Shown in pieces: positions 51,001-62,268 of a stretch of DNA of 64,000 bases (the stretch's first letter is position 1; each line of letters starts with the position of its first letter). The position numbers and the translations under genes are program-made. The DNA is from Varroa destructor (taxonomy: Eukaryota; Arthropoda; Arachnida; Mesostigmata; Varroidae), in assembly GCF_002443255.2 (NCBI RefSeq), contig NW_019211457.1, positions 29,536,610-29,600,609 of the forward strand, given 5' to 3'. Under the pieces are notes generated by a model that was not told the origin of the DNA, did not search any database, and saw nothing but the letters and a program-made list of their open reading frames with translations.

Positions 51001-53800
51001 CAAAAACTGATTTGATGAAAATGACAAGTACAGCTAGGTAGCAGTAGATGTAGGCCATAAAATGGAGTTACCGTAAATGTTGCTATTAAAAAAACTTACT
51101 AAAAGTTGACACTTATAGGATTTCTTTCTCTCTATGTGGGAATCCCTTGTTCTAAATAGCCGCCTTAATTTCAGTTTCGGCCGCATTCTATCTTCGTATT
51201 TCGTATCACTTTAGCGCCACTGTGCAATGAAAGACGCAGCGTCTCGCGTCTATTGATGAGTGAGGATCGTCAATAATTAATTTACTGAATAGTATTTTTT
51301 TGAATCTTGAATTCAATGAAGCGTTATACTGTACGGTGTTTTCAACGGTTCTTGAAAAGGAAACACAGAGCACTCGCCGTCTGAGTAGACTTAGCTTTGT
51401 TGTGGATTTTCATATTCCGATTTCGACAACTCTTACATCGCTAAATTTATTTGCCTACCTTTTATAACAGATCGATTTATTTCATACGCTGTTTGCTTCA
51501 GAACAACGATCCAAAGCTCCACAGGATCCGTACTTGGAAACCAATGAACTAGCTTTCCTTAACGTTCTCAATTGGTCAGTTATGGCAGACTATTTTCTAT
51601 TTTTTCGACGAAATGAAATCAAGTTTTGCATGAATACGAGTACAATTCAATCGCCAAAGTAAACACGCCGCCCCTGTCGAGGCACTCACTCGATCTGAAA
51701 GAGAAGTACAATAGGACTGGTCACTCATTCCTTCTCTGATTTGTAATTTAATTTCTGGCAGCATCTATCGACGAAAGTGTTCAAAGGAAACACGTACGTG
51801 TACGTTTCACCATAGGTAAAATGTTTAGTTGATCATATCCGCTGATAGGGGCTCCCAGCGTCGCCAACTATGCAGTAGATAAATATTAATATTCCTATTG
51901 ATATCGGCGACAACGAGCCTGCCGGAGTCCCATTAGCCTTTTCGAAAGGCCGTTTCTATATGTAATCACACGAATGTCGTGTGAAGTCTGTGGCTCGTCA
52001 ATGGGTACTACATTCGTAGTTTTTGACGAAAGACAATAACGCTCCTTAGCAATGCCTTCGCCAGTTTGCCGCTGCCGATGTTTCGAGTAAAGTTCTTACG
52101 AAAGACCTGGACTATTTCTAACCCTACGTATTAAAGGTCAGCTAAAGCATATGATAATTTTCGCTAGACCAGTGGACATGACGCGGCACGTTTCCCTAAA
52201 TTAAGAACACTTAAAACTCAAAGCTTGGTATAGCATTGCAAGGTTTTGTTCTGGCGGAACTCAGCCATCTAAAACAGTAGAACTAGGCGCTAATTAACGT
52301 ACGTGCGCTTCAGTGATAAACAGCTTTTACAAAGCGCCAGATACGGAGTGTCTACTTTGATATCGACGGCTACCACGGCAACGACTCGTCTCTAAGATAA
52401 TGGATGTGTCTTGCATCTGTTCTACCGAGACAGTTTATCCCTAGATGCGTCGTTGCATAAATGACAATTTTAATACAATTAACGAGCACAATTCAAATTG
52501 AGAGCGTGCATAAGGTTCAGTCTTCAGGCCCTCACGGTGGACCGTCAAGTCGACTCAGCCTGGTCGCGACTTTTCTGCTGGGTTGGTTACAGTGTTGGTG
52601 CTAAGCTGTGCGATTGCCGCTAAGGGCGACAATAAATGGCTCCTTACAGACGGCCCTTACTGCTGCGTACGCTATTTAGTTCCTGCTTCGCGACACTTAT
52701 TTATAGCAATATGATGATTCGTTTCCAGTAGAAGTTTTTGTCGCAAAATTTTACACTGGCTTCACATGTAGCATTTTATCTTTATTCTAACAAAAACAAG
52801 CATGACGACTCACTTGACCTCTCGGCCTCAAAGCCTTATGGGCGTAAGCTCAAATCTGCACGTTCCAGATAGGCCACGTACGCCTTGGTGTGTATGCTTC
52901 TTCTACATGTAGGACCCAATCATATGCTGGTCCTTCTGGAAAAAAAAACAAACAAATGACTTCAACAAGTAATTAGTTATTACTCTTGCAAGTGGAACGT
53001 TTCTCTTGTTTAAAATATTTTTACTGAATTAAGCCAATTTGTACAATATTATTACATATAGCTCCACCCTGGCAAAAATGCCAAGGTCCAGAGCTGCCAA
53101 ATCGACCATCGGTGGACGCAGCAAATGAAATCCCTTCCTGATTATGATAATTATACGAGCGCATTATGAGTGTGTATAAAAATGACACCTTTGTAACACT
53201 TGCGGATGAACGGTGACAATTTATATTTGAAATTTGTATAATTATATCGTATTGTTACGACGCACCCGGACCTACTTTGTAAATATGTATTCGCATTCAA
53301 TATGTATTTTTAGCTAGGACACAGCTCATAGCTAAGTTATTGTTTTTGAAAATATCATAGAAGTAACATGACAGATTCATCAGACTTTTTTTTGATACGA
53401 AATAATTGACCGTTCATTTTATTATGGGGTCCTATTGTGACAAAACGGTCTCGCAGTTGTAACAACCCTTGCTTATAATATGCTACAATATGCGCAGACT
53501 ACCGCGCGGCTTTGGTTAGTACGATTCTAAAACATTCATTCTTCCTTTAGTGTTGATTCACGCATTCAGTCCTGTTCACAAGCCATTAAATAAATCGGGC
53601 CTGTCTAATCGGTGGCAGATGACCGTCGCCCTACTTAGTCCTTGTCATTTAGCGTTGTTACTATACAGCTGCAACATACTCGCGCACTCGTTTACGTACA
53701 AGTGACGTTCTTTTTGTTATTTTGTACCGCCACTCCGGCTGAAGCTGCCGTCGCCTCCTCTACGACAGGCACAATTACACTGGCCACATAGAGTACTAAC
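48057..53800. other. No gene supported over about 5.7 kb
   Basis: Open frames do not exceed 90 codons and none is recognisable. ACACGTACGTGT at about 51790-51801 is a 12-bp palindrome. AGCTCC...GGCAAAAATGCC...GAGCT at about 53060-53096 can form a small imperfect hairpin. Confidence 0.5.
49755..49835. repeat. Possible decayed tandem repeat, unit about 25 bp
   Basis: Three loosely similar segments follow each other, each built on AGCAAAGTAATGGAATTATTA-like text with GCAAAGTGACTGAATT and CTAAGTAATGGCAG variants. Similarity is partial, so this may be an old minisatellite or a coincidence of composition. Confidence 0.35.
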
Positions 53801-53814
53801 AGCAGCAGCAGCAA
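53801..53814. repeat. Short AGC trinucleotide repeat
   Basis: Four and two-thirds AGC units. It lies in a GC-richer patch (about 53.6-54.5 kb) that has several CAG/CCG-rich segments reminiscent of arthropod 5' untranslated or first-exon sequence. Confidence 0.8.
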
Positions 53815-54728
53815 CGTCCACATGTATACTCATAGCAGTACGTTTATTTAGCTCTAAATCATTGGCTGACTGCCTCTAAAAGGCTTGACGGTTCGTTCGA
53901 CTACGAAATGTCCAGTCAGCATTCCTGCCACTGGAATAGGGGCAGCGGCATTCGCAGTCGAGCGGAGCTCGCCGATGAAGCAACGCCCTCATCGGAGTCC
54001 ACAAATCAAAGGACACAGCGCTTCAGCTTTTCGCCAAGGGAGCCAGTTAATCTCAGGCCATAGCGTCCACCCGGTGTGGCCTACATATTCTTCGGCCCGC
54101 TGTAACGACAGTACTACCTAAGACCGTGAAGACTACCGTCATTAAAGCTTGCTCCGGACTCTCGGACCGCAAAACCACTCCCTGTAAAGAGCATTCCTCC
54201 GTTAAGGACTTCCGTCTCTTAGTGCCGCATACTGCGTGCCCGTCGCCGTCACCACAGCCACCGCCGCTTCTGCTGTGTCTATTTCATTAATTTTGTGCTG
54301 CTTCGGCCGAAGAACGATGGCCTAAAGCTTCCCCAGGAGCAGATATAAATATAGCAGCACTAATTAAGAGCCAACAGAGAAGGATAGGGCAGTGGTTATA
54401 GGCTGCAAAGTAAATAGGCGACGAAACTGCTTTTCTCGGCTTCTTGCTTAAATCAGCTCCCATCATCACGCATATGCCGGTACTGATGGCGGCAGCAGCT
54501 ACGGTGGACTACGAGCGATCAATAAGTAGCGTTCGCAAGTTAGCAGTCCACAAATACACAGATAAGTACCAACTATTTATGTCGTTGTGAATGGGCACGT
54601 AAATATGGGTTAATATGGGGTGCTAGTGAATGACCAGGCCATTAGCTGAAGTCTGATGTCACACCAGCTAATGCGGAAAATGTTTATATCCAAACCGCAT
54701 TTAAACTATTTATTATGTAAATAGCAAG

Positions 54729-54731
<3 letters not shown>
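53815..54731. other. GC-richer patch, possible untranslated exon or regulatory DNA
   Basis: Positions 53,740-54,560 are visibly richer in CCG, GCC and CAG words than the flanks. The open frames at 53885-54121 (plus) and 54287-54469 (minus) show no domain. CATTAGCTG at 54640-54648 and CAGCTAATG at 54665-54673 form a 9-bp stem. Confidence 0.35.

Positions 54732-54764
<33 letters not shown>
54732..54764. repeat. (AT)16 microsatellite
   Basis: An uninterrupted 33-base alternating AT tract in a local AT-rich stretch, just downstream of one of the less AT-rich patches of the window. Confidence 0.98.
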
Positions 54765-54768
<4 letters not shown>

Positions 54769-56189
54769 CCTACCAGGTTGATTTTTTTAGACAATATGTA
54801 TGTTTTAAAAATTTTACAGAGTTTAGTCATATGTTTATATATGTGGTTCAAACGACTTAATTAAAGCCATCGTTAGATAGGCGAGCTTTCTATGTTGTGT
54901 TTCTAATTAGTGCGGTCTCAATCTTTTTAGAAATAATATTCTTATCGTTATTAATTATATATATCGAGATGGTCTGCAGAGGCCAACGCAAGCTATTTAC
55001 TCATTCGATGAGAGAATATTCTAAATGTTACGCAGCGGAAAAGGTACCGTCCAATAATGACAGCATTTACTCATCCAAAAATAGGTCTGAAAGTCATTTC
55101 ATGTTATTTCAACCATATTTAGTGCTGGTCGTGTGTAGACAACTAAATAATCTGAAACCTCTACGATTTTTACGTATTACGATTTTGCAAATGGATACCT
55201 GACTTCGTTATGTTTGCCCAACATCAATCCAAATGACACCAACTTGTCTACCTTTAAAAAAACTAAATGTATAGTCCTATCCCATCGTACGACTTATGAT
55301 CAGCTGATGTTATTTTTGCTTTCCCCACGGTGTTTATTTACGCCGAAATGCGATCACAGTGGCAAACTTCTAACACTGGGAAAAAAGCAACAGTTGGTGA
55401 CAAATACCCCATAAAAGTTGATGAGCCTTCGTGTTGTCTGGAGAGCCTGTGAGGCGCTGCCTGCCGAACGAGCGAAATGTCCAAAGCCCGCTGGGCATCA
55501 GAATAAACAGCGGAGTGAACGGGTGAATCACCTCGACAGCGGATGAAATCAGAATTTTTGGCGTGCATCTAAATCTTTCTTTTGTCCTGAAACTCAGTCC
55601 ACACCGCTTCGAAATGTAGAAACTTTCTACAAGAAAATGTGGGAAGAAATATAAGGGACAACCAAAAATAAGATGCTTGTGTGTATGTTTATGTGGATAT
55701 TTGAATTCCAATCACATATGAGTTAGCTGGTCGATGGGTGCGTACGTGTGTGCGTACGAAAACAAAGCCAAAGAACTGTTTCACCATTATGCACGTCTGG
55801 GGCATCTGTACGAGCAACAAAGCGTGCAACTGATCCGACAATATGGGCACGGTGTAGCCTTTCGTCACAGAGACGAAGTGACAAAAGGGAAAGAATTTAC
55901 GCCGGAAAACGTTTGAATTAGCGGAACGCGTACACGGGCTATCGAACACAGCGTTTTGACGTATATCAGTAATTAGGGCTGGTGTAGATGTGTGATCATC
56001 CTGCTAGCAATTACTGTCAACAGTTGAAGAGGACGAAAACACCGCGGAGGCGTCGGATAGGGGCTTAACAAGCTTTTGTGAAGTTTTAGTCCTGATATAA
56101 TTCTGGACTATATCGCATATTAACATGAATGTTTCACATGTAGCTGCGCCTGTGAAAATGTTAAAAAAAAATACATCAGTTGTCGAAAT

Positions 56190-56262
56190 TGTTGTTGTGT
56201 ACAGCCAAATGTGCAGGACAAGCCCTCATGCTAGCCGGTATTGTATTCAAATCCTAGCTCAT
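56190..56262 (+). repeat. Possible tRNA-derived SINE head
   Basis: A B-box-like GTATTCAAATCCTAGC lies at about 56242-56257, preceded about 50 nt upstream by an A-box-like ACAGCCAAATGTG. The stretch CATGCTAGCCGGTATTGTATTCAAATCC reads like the variable-arm to T-arm part of a tRNA. The A box is weak. Confidence 0.2.
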
Positions 56263-56305
56263 CATTATTAATTAGAGGAACTTCCTAAACAACGTACTAA
56301 ATATA

Positions 56306-56331
56306 AATCCCTATACTGAATCCCTATACTA
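56306..56331. repeat. 13-bp tandem duplication
   Basis: AATCCCTATACTG at 56306-56318 is followed immediately by AATCCCTATACTA at 56319-56331, with one difference in the last base. It is a small slippage duplication just upstream of the 56.4-kb hairpin. Confidence 0.85.
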
Positions 56332-56398
56332 AATATATATCCAGTACTGCCTAATATCTGACACAAACTAGAAACTTCAAATAAGTAGCGCATGTGCG

Positions 56399-56450
56399 CA
56401 TAATTCTATTATATGATCCATATAAATACGCATCATATAATAGAATTATG
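56399..56450. repeat. Perfect 19-bp inverted repeat, 14-nt loop
   Basis: Positions 56399-56417 (CATAATTCTATTATATGAT) are the exact reverse complement of 56432-56450. Outside the arms a weaker match (CATGT against ACATG) can extend the stem after a short internal loop. This gives a 50-70 nt hairpin similar in size to a small-RNA precursor, but the stem is AT-rich and there is no evidence of transcription. Confidence 0.85.
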
Positions 56451-58834
56451 TGACATGGAATGATGTTACGATACGTTCATCTACATGAGACCCTTAACCA
56501 TATATAAAACGGTCTCTCTCGACAGCTCAAGCCAATTATGAAGGTAGCCATCCTTTGACAACAAAATTAAGAGTGCCGCTTCTCTGGTGTTCATTACTGT
56601 TAGGAGGTTTCTCTACGATTCCCAGTTACCTACAGAAGAGTAGTTCAAATATATCTTGACATTTCATTTTCTCTCTCACCTGCCTGTTCGTTTGTTGCAT
56701 TTGAATTAGCAAGATCTACAATATCGTACGCATTTGTTCCACGCTACGTTCTATGTATAGCAAAATCTGTAAATATAAAAACGTAGAGGTAACGTTAAAC
56801 CGGCTGGCAAACTCTAGTTGCACGTGCACGTGACGGCGCAGCGGCAACGTGGTTGCATACAGGGAGTGGTGATTGCCTAGGTTCGTACGCGTACACGTTA
56901 TTTTGTACTGGAATCATGCTTAACGCCAATACTGGACGCAAGACCTTGTTTGTTTATAATACTGGCGTGCCCTTTCATAGGACGTTTATACCAGTTTCCA
57001 CAATGCGATAATATGTCCCATACGACAGCGTTGCTGGCCGTCGTCACTGCGTTGCCAAACCGTTGTTTTCGATCAGTAGACTCTAGGTAGATTTGAAGAA
57101 GGAAGACCATTTAACGAGGACAACAAATTATGCAAAAGAGTACCCACAAAACCTAGCCCATTTCGGTTTTAAAACTTTGAGCCCGTTGATAGCGTTTACT
57201 ACTACTACATCATCTCTCCTACAATAGCATTGGTAATTATAATAGTCGGACCAAATACCTACATACGTGCTAGCTGGTAGTTCTTGCTGCAATAATAATT
57301 CACGATACTTTTATTGACGAACGAAACTGCAGAGCACGTTGGGACGTGTACGACAATGTTTACGGTAATCATAATAAGGGTGGTTAACGTGTGCCCCGAC
57401 GGTCTGCCTTCAATGGGAACGTTTTTCACTGTCAAAGCGTAGGCTTAACTATAAAAACATGTAGATCATATGGACTCGTCTTATCGCGAGCATGCGGTTG
57501 GTACTAAGATCGACCCCTATAAAAATCCTAATGTAAAAAGGTTTTCACTTATCCAGAGAAACAAACGGTGCACAAAGGATCCTACCGAAATATAGTCTTC
57601 AATGTATACCTAATACAATTCTTGCAGACATTCCTTAGAAATAACAAATATGAGCTTTCTAAAAAGGCGAAAACTAGACAGGCAGGCTTTAATAAATGTA
57701 ATAAATAGATTATGATATCGCATTTTAAACTTGTGTAATATTTTGTAATCTATCTACATTACTAAAGGCCTTTAGAAGCAAACCCCAATCGATTACTTAT
57801 AATGGACGGTTTAAGCTATTTTTTTTGGGCCACTAGAGTTTCATCTCGGGAATATCTGCGGAAGATGGGGCCGATTAGATGAGTCCTTTTGTGGAGCTCC
57901 TTTTTTCATATGTAATATAATGTTGGTTTGAGTGAACTACTTGTTTATTTATTACGGTTAGCTTAATACTCGTTGAGTATTTGTGAGAGACTTACGTTGC
58001 AAGGTTCTTTTTTTCAAGCTCTACTAAACGGTTGCAAAATTGAATTTAAGGGAAATTTTCAAATTTTTTTAATTTCTTGCAATTTTGTTGGTGAATCAGT
58101 GATTTTTACTTGAAAAGTTATTCAGTAGAACCAATTGAAAGCTCTCGATGTGCTAAGTAAAAATGCATACATGTAAATTTTAAATTTGGAAATCGGAAAT
58201 GCCGTTTGAAGAGTGAAGATCTAACATGGTGTTCTATGTGAAGCGGGTTTTCTTGGCAAACATTAATAGATCTCGATAAACTATATAAAGACGAAAGATA
58301 TATTTCTATACTTTTCAAATGAAAACGGCGAGAATCTTATTGGTAGTGCCAGTTTATGTAGCAATAAAGTAAAACTGCGTTCCAAGGTGCTGTCGAATGT
58401 TTTTAAACAAATTTTCAATAAGTGTATTTAAAGATTCGAGCGACTAATGTTGAGTTTCATGAAAAATTTCCTAGATTATTTGGGACTAATATGCTAGAAT
58501 CAACAAAATATGTGGGCAAGACAGCGACCGCAACATATAAAAAAAACCATGAAGCATTTATTATATCTTCGTTTAATTAAATATATGCAACTACTTAATA
58601 TTAAAGCAAGGAACGACAAACAACTTGTAAATTTTGGTGAAGTTTCGGGAACCCGGTTGTAGACCAAACAAATCAAATTTTCTATAATTTTTTTGTTAAA
58701 TGAAAAAAAAACTTGCCAACGTTAGAGAGGCCAAATTAACACATTAGCCGACTCTATCAATCACAATGCCTATTAAAAGTAACCCAAAAGATTCTGGTCC
58801 CATTTGCAAACAGAGTTAATTAATCGACACTGAG

Positions 58835-58851
58835 AAAAAAAAAAAAAAAAA
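58835..58851. repeat. A17 homopolymer
   Basis: A run of 17 A residues. A retroposon tail is possible; I saw no target-site duplication and no upstream retroposon body. Confidence 0.95.
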
Positions 58852-59081
58852 CAACCTAATCAAATTATAGAACTGTACTAGAAACCAATGCGTTACGGGC
58901 AAGACAAACGTACGCTTGGCTAAGATGCTTTCTAACAGCTGAAACGAGCTGATGAAATAGCGACAAAAGGAGATAAAAAGTTAGCTGAAATATTGTGATT
59001 GCTACAAAATATTGTAGTTTTCGGTACGGTTGATGTCATCAATCTAGCTAGATCAAAGATGGGGCTTTCTCAGTAAAATTG

Positions 59082-59152
59082 AATGGCGTCGCTCAGCCGA
59101 CAAGTTTATAGTATACGGTTTTATCTGACAGCTCGAACCCCCATTTCTGCAG
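59082..59152 (+). repeat. Degenerate tRNA-like segment with A and B boxes
   Basis: TCGCTCAGCCGA at 59089-59100 resembles the A box TRGCTCAGNNGG, with two mismatches (C at the second base and A at the last). AGCTCGAACCC at 59130-59140 is one base from a B box. The spacing of about 30 nt is that of a simple tRNA. The T-stem halves do not pair, so this is best read as a tRNA pseudogene or SINE head. Confidence 0.3.
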
Positions 59153-60745
59153 TTGACCTGAACGATAAATAACTCAAATTGTGTCATTACCTGTTAGCAA
59201 TGGTATCACATCTAATTTAGCTAACTCTGATAAGGCAACCAATTTAACATACATTGTAAATTTTATCTCATCGTAGCATTATCATGGTGCAGTTGACGGT
59301 TGCTTATTCATTCACAAGCCATTATTTCCAAATGGGTTTTGCTTGTTATTGCATAGGTAAGTTGCAAGTTAGGTTGTTTTAATGACGCATCTGTTTGGTA
59401 ATTGTCGTGGCGTTCCTGTTGTCAACAGCCTCTTTCATCGTTCTCTGAATCGTCCGTTCTGCTATTGATCTTGTCGTTAAGGGCGCGCGTGGTAAAACAG
59501 CGGTTCCATGGTGTCATTTGAGTCTGGCTTAATGTCATTGTCACCTAAGTTAGAGCCCCTGCGAAAACTGTCGATAATCTTTTGGGGAGCGGATCTCAAC
59601 TGAATCGACAACCTATCCGAAGTAGGAAATCTCTTAAATCTAGTTTCGGCAGTCCAGTCAGCTAAAACGAGCGTCAGAGGCAGAGTAAGATAAGACGTTG
59701 CCAATATTCACACCGTAAAATGACGGAACAAACTTTTAAATATTGGGAGTCAGCAAACTAATAAATTGTTTTTCGAAGATTTGATAATTCCGTTGAGAGG
59801 TTGTTTGCACTTGGAAGATTTTTTATACACCCCTTTGTGTAGGATTTCCCTTTCATGAGCGAAGAGCTTGCAGGCTAAAAGTGGGCATCTGATGAAAGAC
59901 TGAAGTGAAAGGCTCAAAACCACAATACCGAAGGGGGTTGTACCATTGCACCAATAGAAAATAGTCCATGAAATCATTAAATATTGTCTTAAGAAGGCAA
60001 TTGAAAACCTGTTTTTGTTACCTGGGTCATAATTGTGTTTTTGCCACCACATGCTCAAAGTGCAGCCATGGTCATAATTTCCCCAATGAGTTACCTACAC
60101 AATGCGTGTCAGTTGTGCAGGTTTAAGTGGTAAATTTGAGCTTTTACAATCGAAGCCCAATCTTAAAATCCGCCCGCGGCTAGTTAAACCTCTGTAGCCC
60201 CACATATAATAGGCCTTGGCAATAGAGATGCATGTATATACCTTAGGTTCAGGCTAAAGAAACGAAGCTTCCGGGTTTCGTCGTGACGCGTACTGGCTGA
60301 GACGTCTCGGAAATCCAAAGATCCCGCATTGTAAATGACACTGTCTCGTTGATCAGTATTTTTGCTGCTACAATCATCTTCTGTATTCTGAACTATACAT
60401 ATATAGCAATTATGAAATTATTTTTAAAAGCGAATAATAAAATTATGTAGATATATGCGTATAGCATTATTCTGATGTATTTGACGCCACTTTATACGTT
60501 TTCGCATTTCTTTAGCAAAAGGAAACAGTTTTTTACATAATTTTTTTTTAAAACTTACGGTTTGAATTCCATGGCCTTTATATTTGTCGAGCTCAGAGCG
60601 TTCCATATGTCACTCGTACTCGTAATATATATATATGTTAGTGTGGTACATACTTGGTAACAACAGAGCATCTTACTTTTATTAGTCTAGTCTCATATTG
60701 TCTTTGCCACATATCTGCAGCCTGAATTTCGTTGTATCACATCGG

Positions 60746-60761
60746 TATATATATATATATA
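60746..60761. repeat. (TA)8 dinucleotide tract
   Basis: Eight uninterrupted TA units. Comparable short TA/AT runs occur near 6941, 12421 and 24235. Confidence 0.9.
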
Positions 60762-62218
60762 GTGAGTACCGCCAGGATGTGTTCCACCACTTTGCAGATG
60801 CAGGCTAGATTATGCGGGAACGACTATGGATGAAAACAGCCTCAATCCACTAAATTCGCAGGTTTTGGAATAGGCCTGCTAACTACTTTATCAGATTCCA
60901 ATGGGTTAGAGCTAGTGAGCTAAGTACCTCTGAAAAGTACGCATCTACACAGATTCCGTCGCACTTGTGTGTGTTGCAGATACGAGAGGTTTCTGTCATC
61001 TGTAGATGGCATTGTTGCTTCGTGTAATTCTCCAGCAATTTTGAAGTACTCTGTTGTCCCAATACGATTCATCAGTCGAACAAAGTACTCGTTTTGAGGC
61101 AAACAGGATGTTTTTTTTTAGAAACTAGGGGCTCGCCATGTTAAAACATCCGTTACGAGCAATAATGCCCCTAGCAGGCTGAGGATCAAATTTGAGGCTG
61201 CTAGCAAAAGTTGTAGCGATGTTCATGCTGATCAAGCGTAACTACGTTACTAACTGCGATAAAAAACTACGTGATTTGAAAAAATCATTGAATGTCAGTT
61301 GGAGTTCGAACCCTAGGGTTCTTTCTTGTGGACTTCATGTCCTACTCACCCCGCGACCATCCCATTTATAATTAACGGCGTGAGTTATTATTTATTTCTC
61401 TTGGGGTTAATAGATCAGCTGTAGTGAAAATTGGACGGTTCCGTTCTATCCGCCTCGGCAGCTTTTCATTCGGCTTCACTTCAAGCCGATTCTTATACTC
61501 TCCTTTCAGGAGGACAGCACACTGGAATCTTCTCTCATTGCTACTAGAACTATCGAACAGCGGAATCTTGATGGACTAACCTACCTCTAATAGAACTTCC
61601 CCTAATATATTTGCATATCGGGCGGCAAAGTGTCCGGCTCAGCAGCTTCAGTAGCTATTCCCTTTTTTACTTCGTTCTTCTTTTTCTCGAATCTTTTGTC
61701 ATCATCTGTCAATGCTGAGATCTGAATCAGCAGTGGCCGTTATGTCTGTTGTCCACGTAAGCCCCCTATTACCTTGCCTATAAAACATGCTTTGTCTGCG
61801 AAACATGCTAATGCCTTTCAACCCTGTATCCGAATCTTCATACGAATAACTTCCAAGCCAATTAGATGCGAAGGGATACGGCTCCAAAGGTAACGGGTAT
61901 ATCATGTAATATGTAGAGAGAAGAAACCTACTAAACGTAACTCTTTAAGTCGACCTGTTGGTTTCATCAGTCGGACTTACATATTAGGCCGTCTTTATTT
62001 ACGTTTGCTGCCATATATACGTATATATCTGTGGGAGATCCACGATTGCATCAATAAGTCAGTGTATACTCTGTAAACCTTATCTCAACCTGCTGGCTGA
62101 AAGTTAGTGACGTTTAACTATACAGGTTTGGAATAATTTGTGTGTTCTTGATATTTTTACTAATTTTGAACATCTGGAACATTTTGAACGAGTGGTATGT
62201 ATTAGGATTTGTAATGTT

Positions 62219-62268
62219 GAAGGTACTTGGGGGATTCGCCTGATCATTGCACGCCCATAAGTACCTTC
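62219..62268. repeat. 50-nt imperfect hairpin with 10-bp terminal arms
   Basis: GAAGGTACTT at 62219-62228 pairs with AAGTACCTTC at 62259-62268. Inside it, a GGG/CCC block can extend the stem after a 1-2 nt bulge. The stem is less AT-rich than others in this window. The hairpin could be a chance structure or a small-RNA precursor; its sequence matches no microRNA seed I recognise. Confidence 0.6.

Noticed and set aside
55370..55711. 113-codon minus-strand frame that might be a transposase fragment
   Set aside because: No DDE, HTH or reverse-transcriptase motif could be aligned in any frame.
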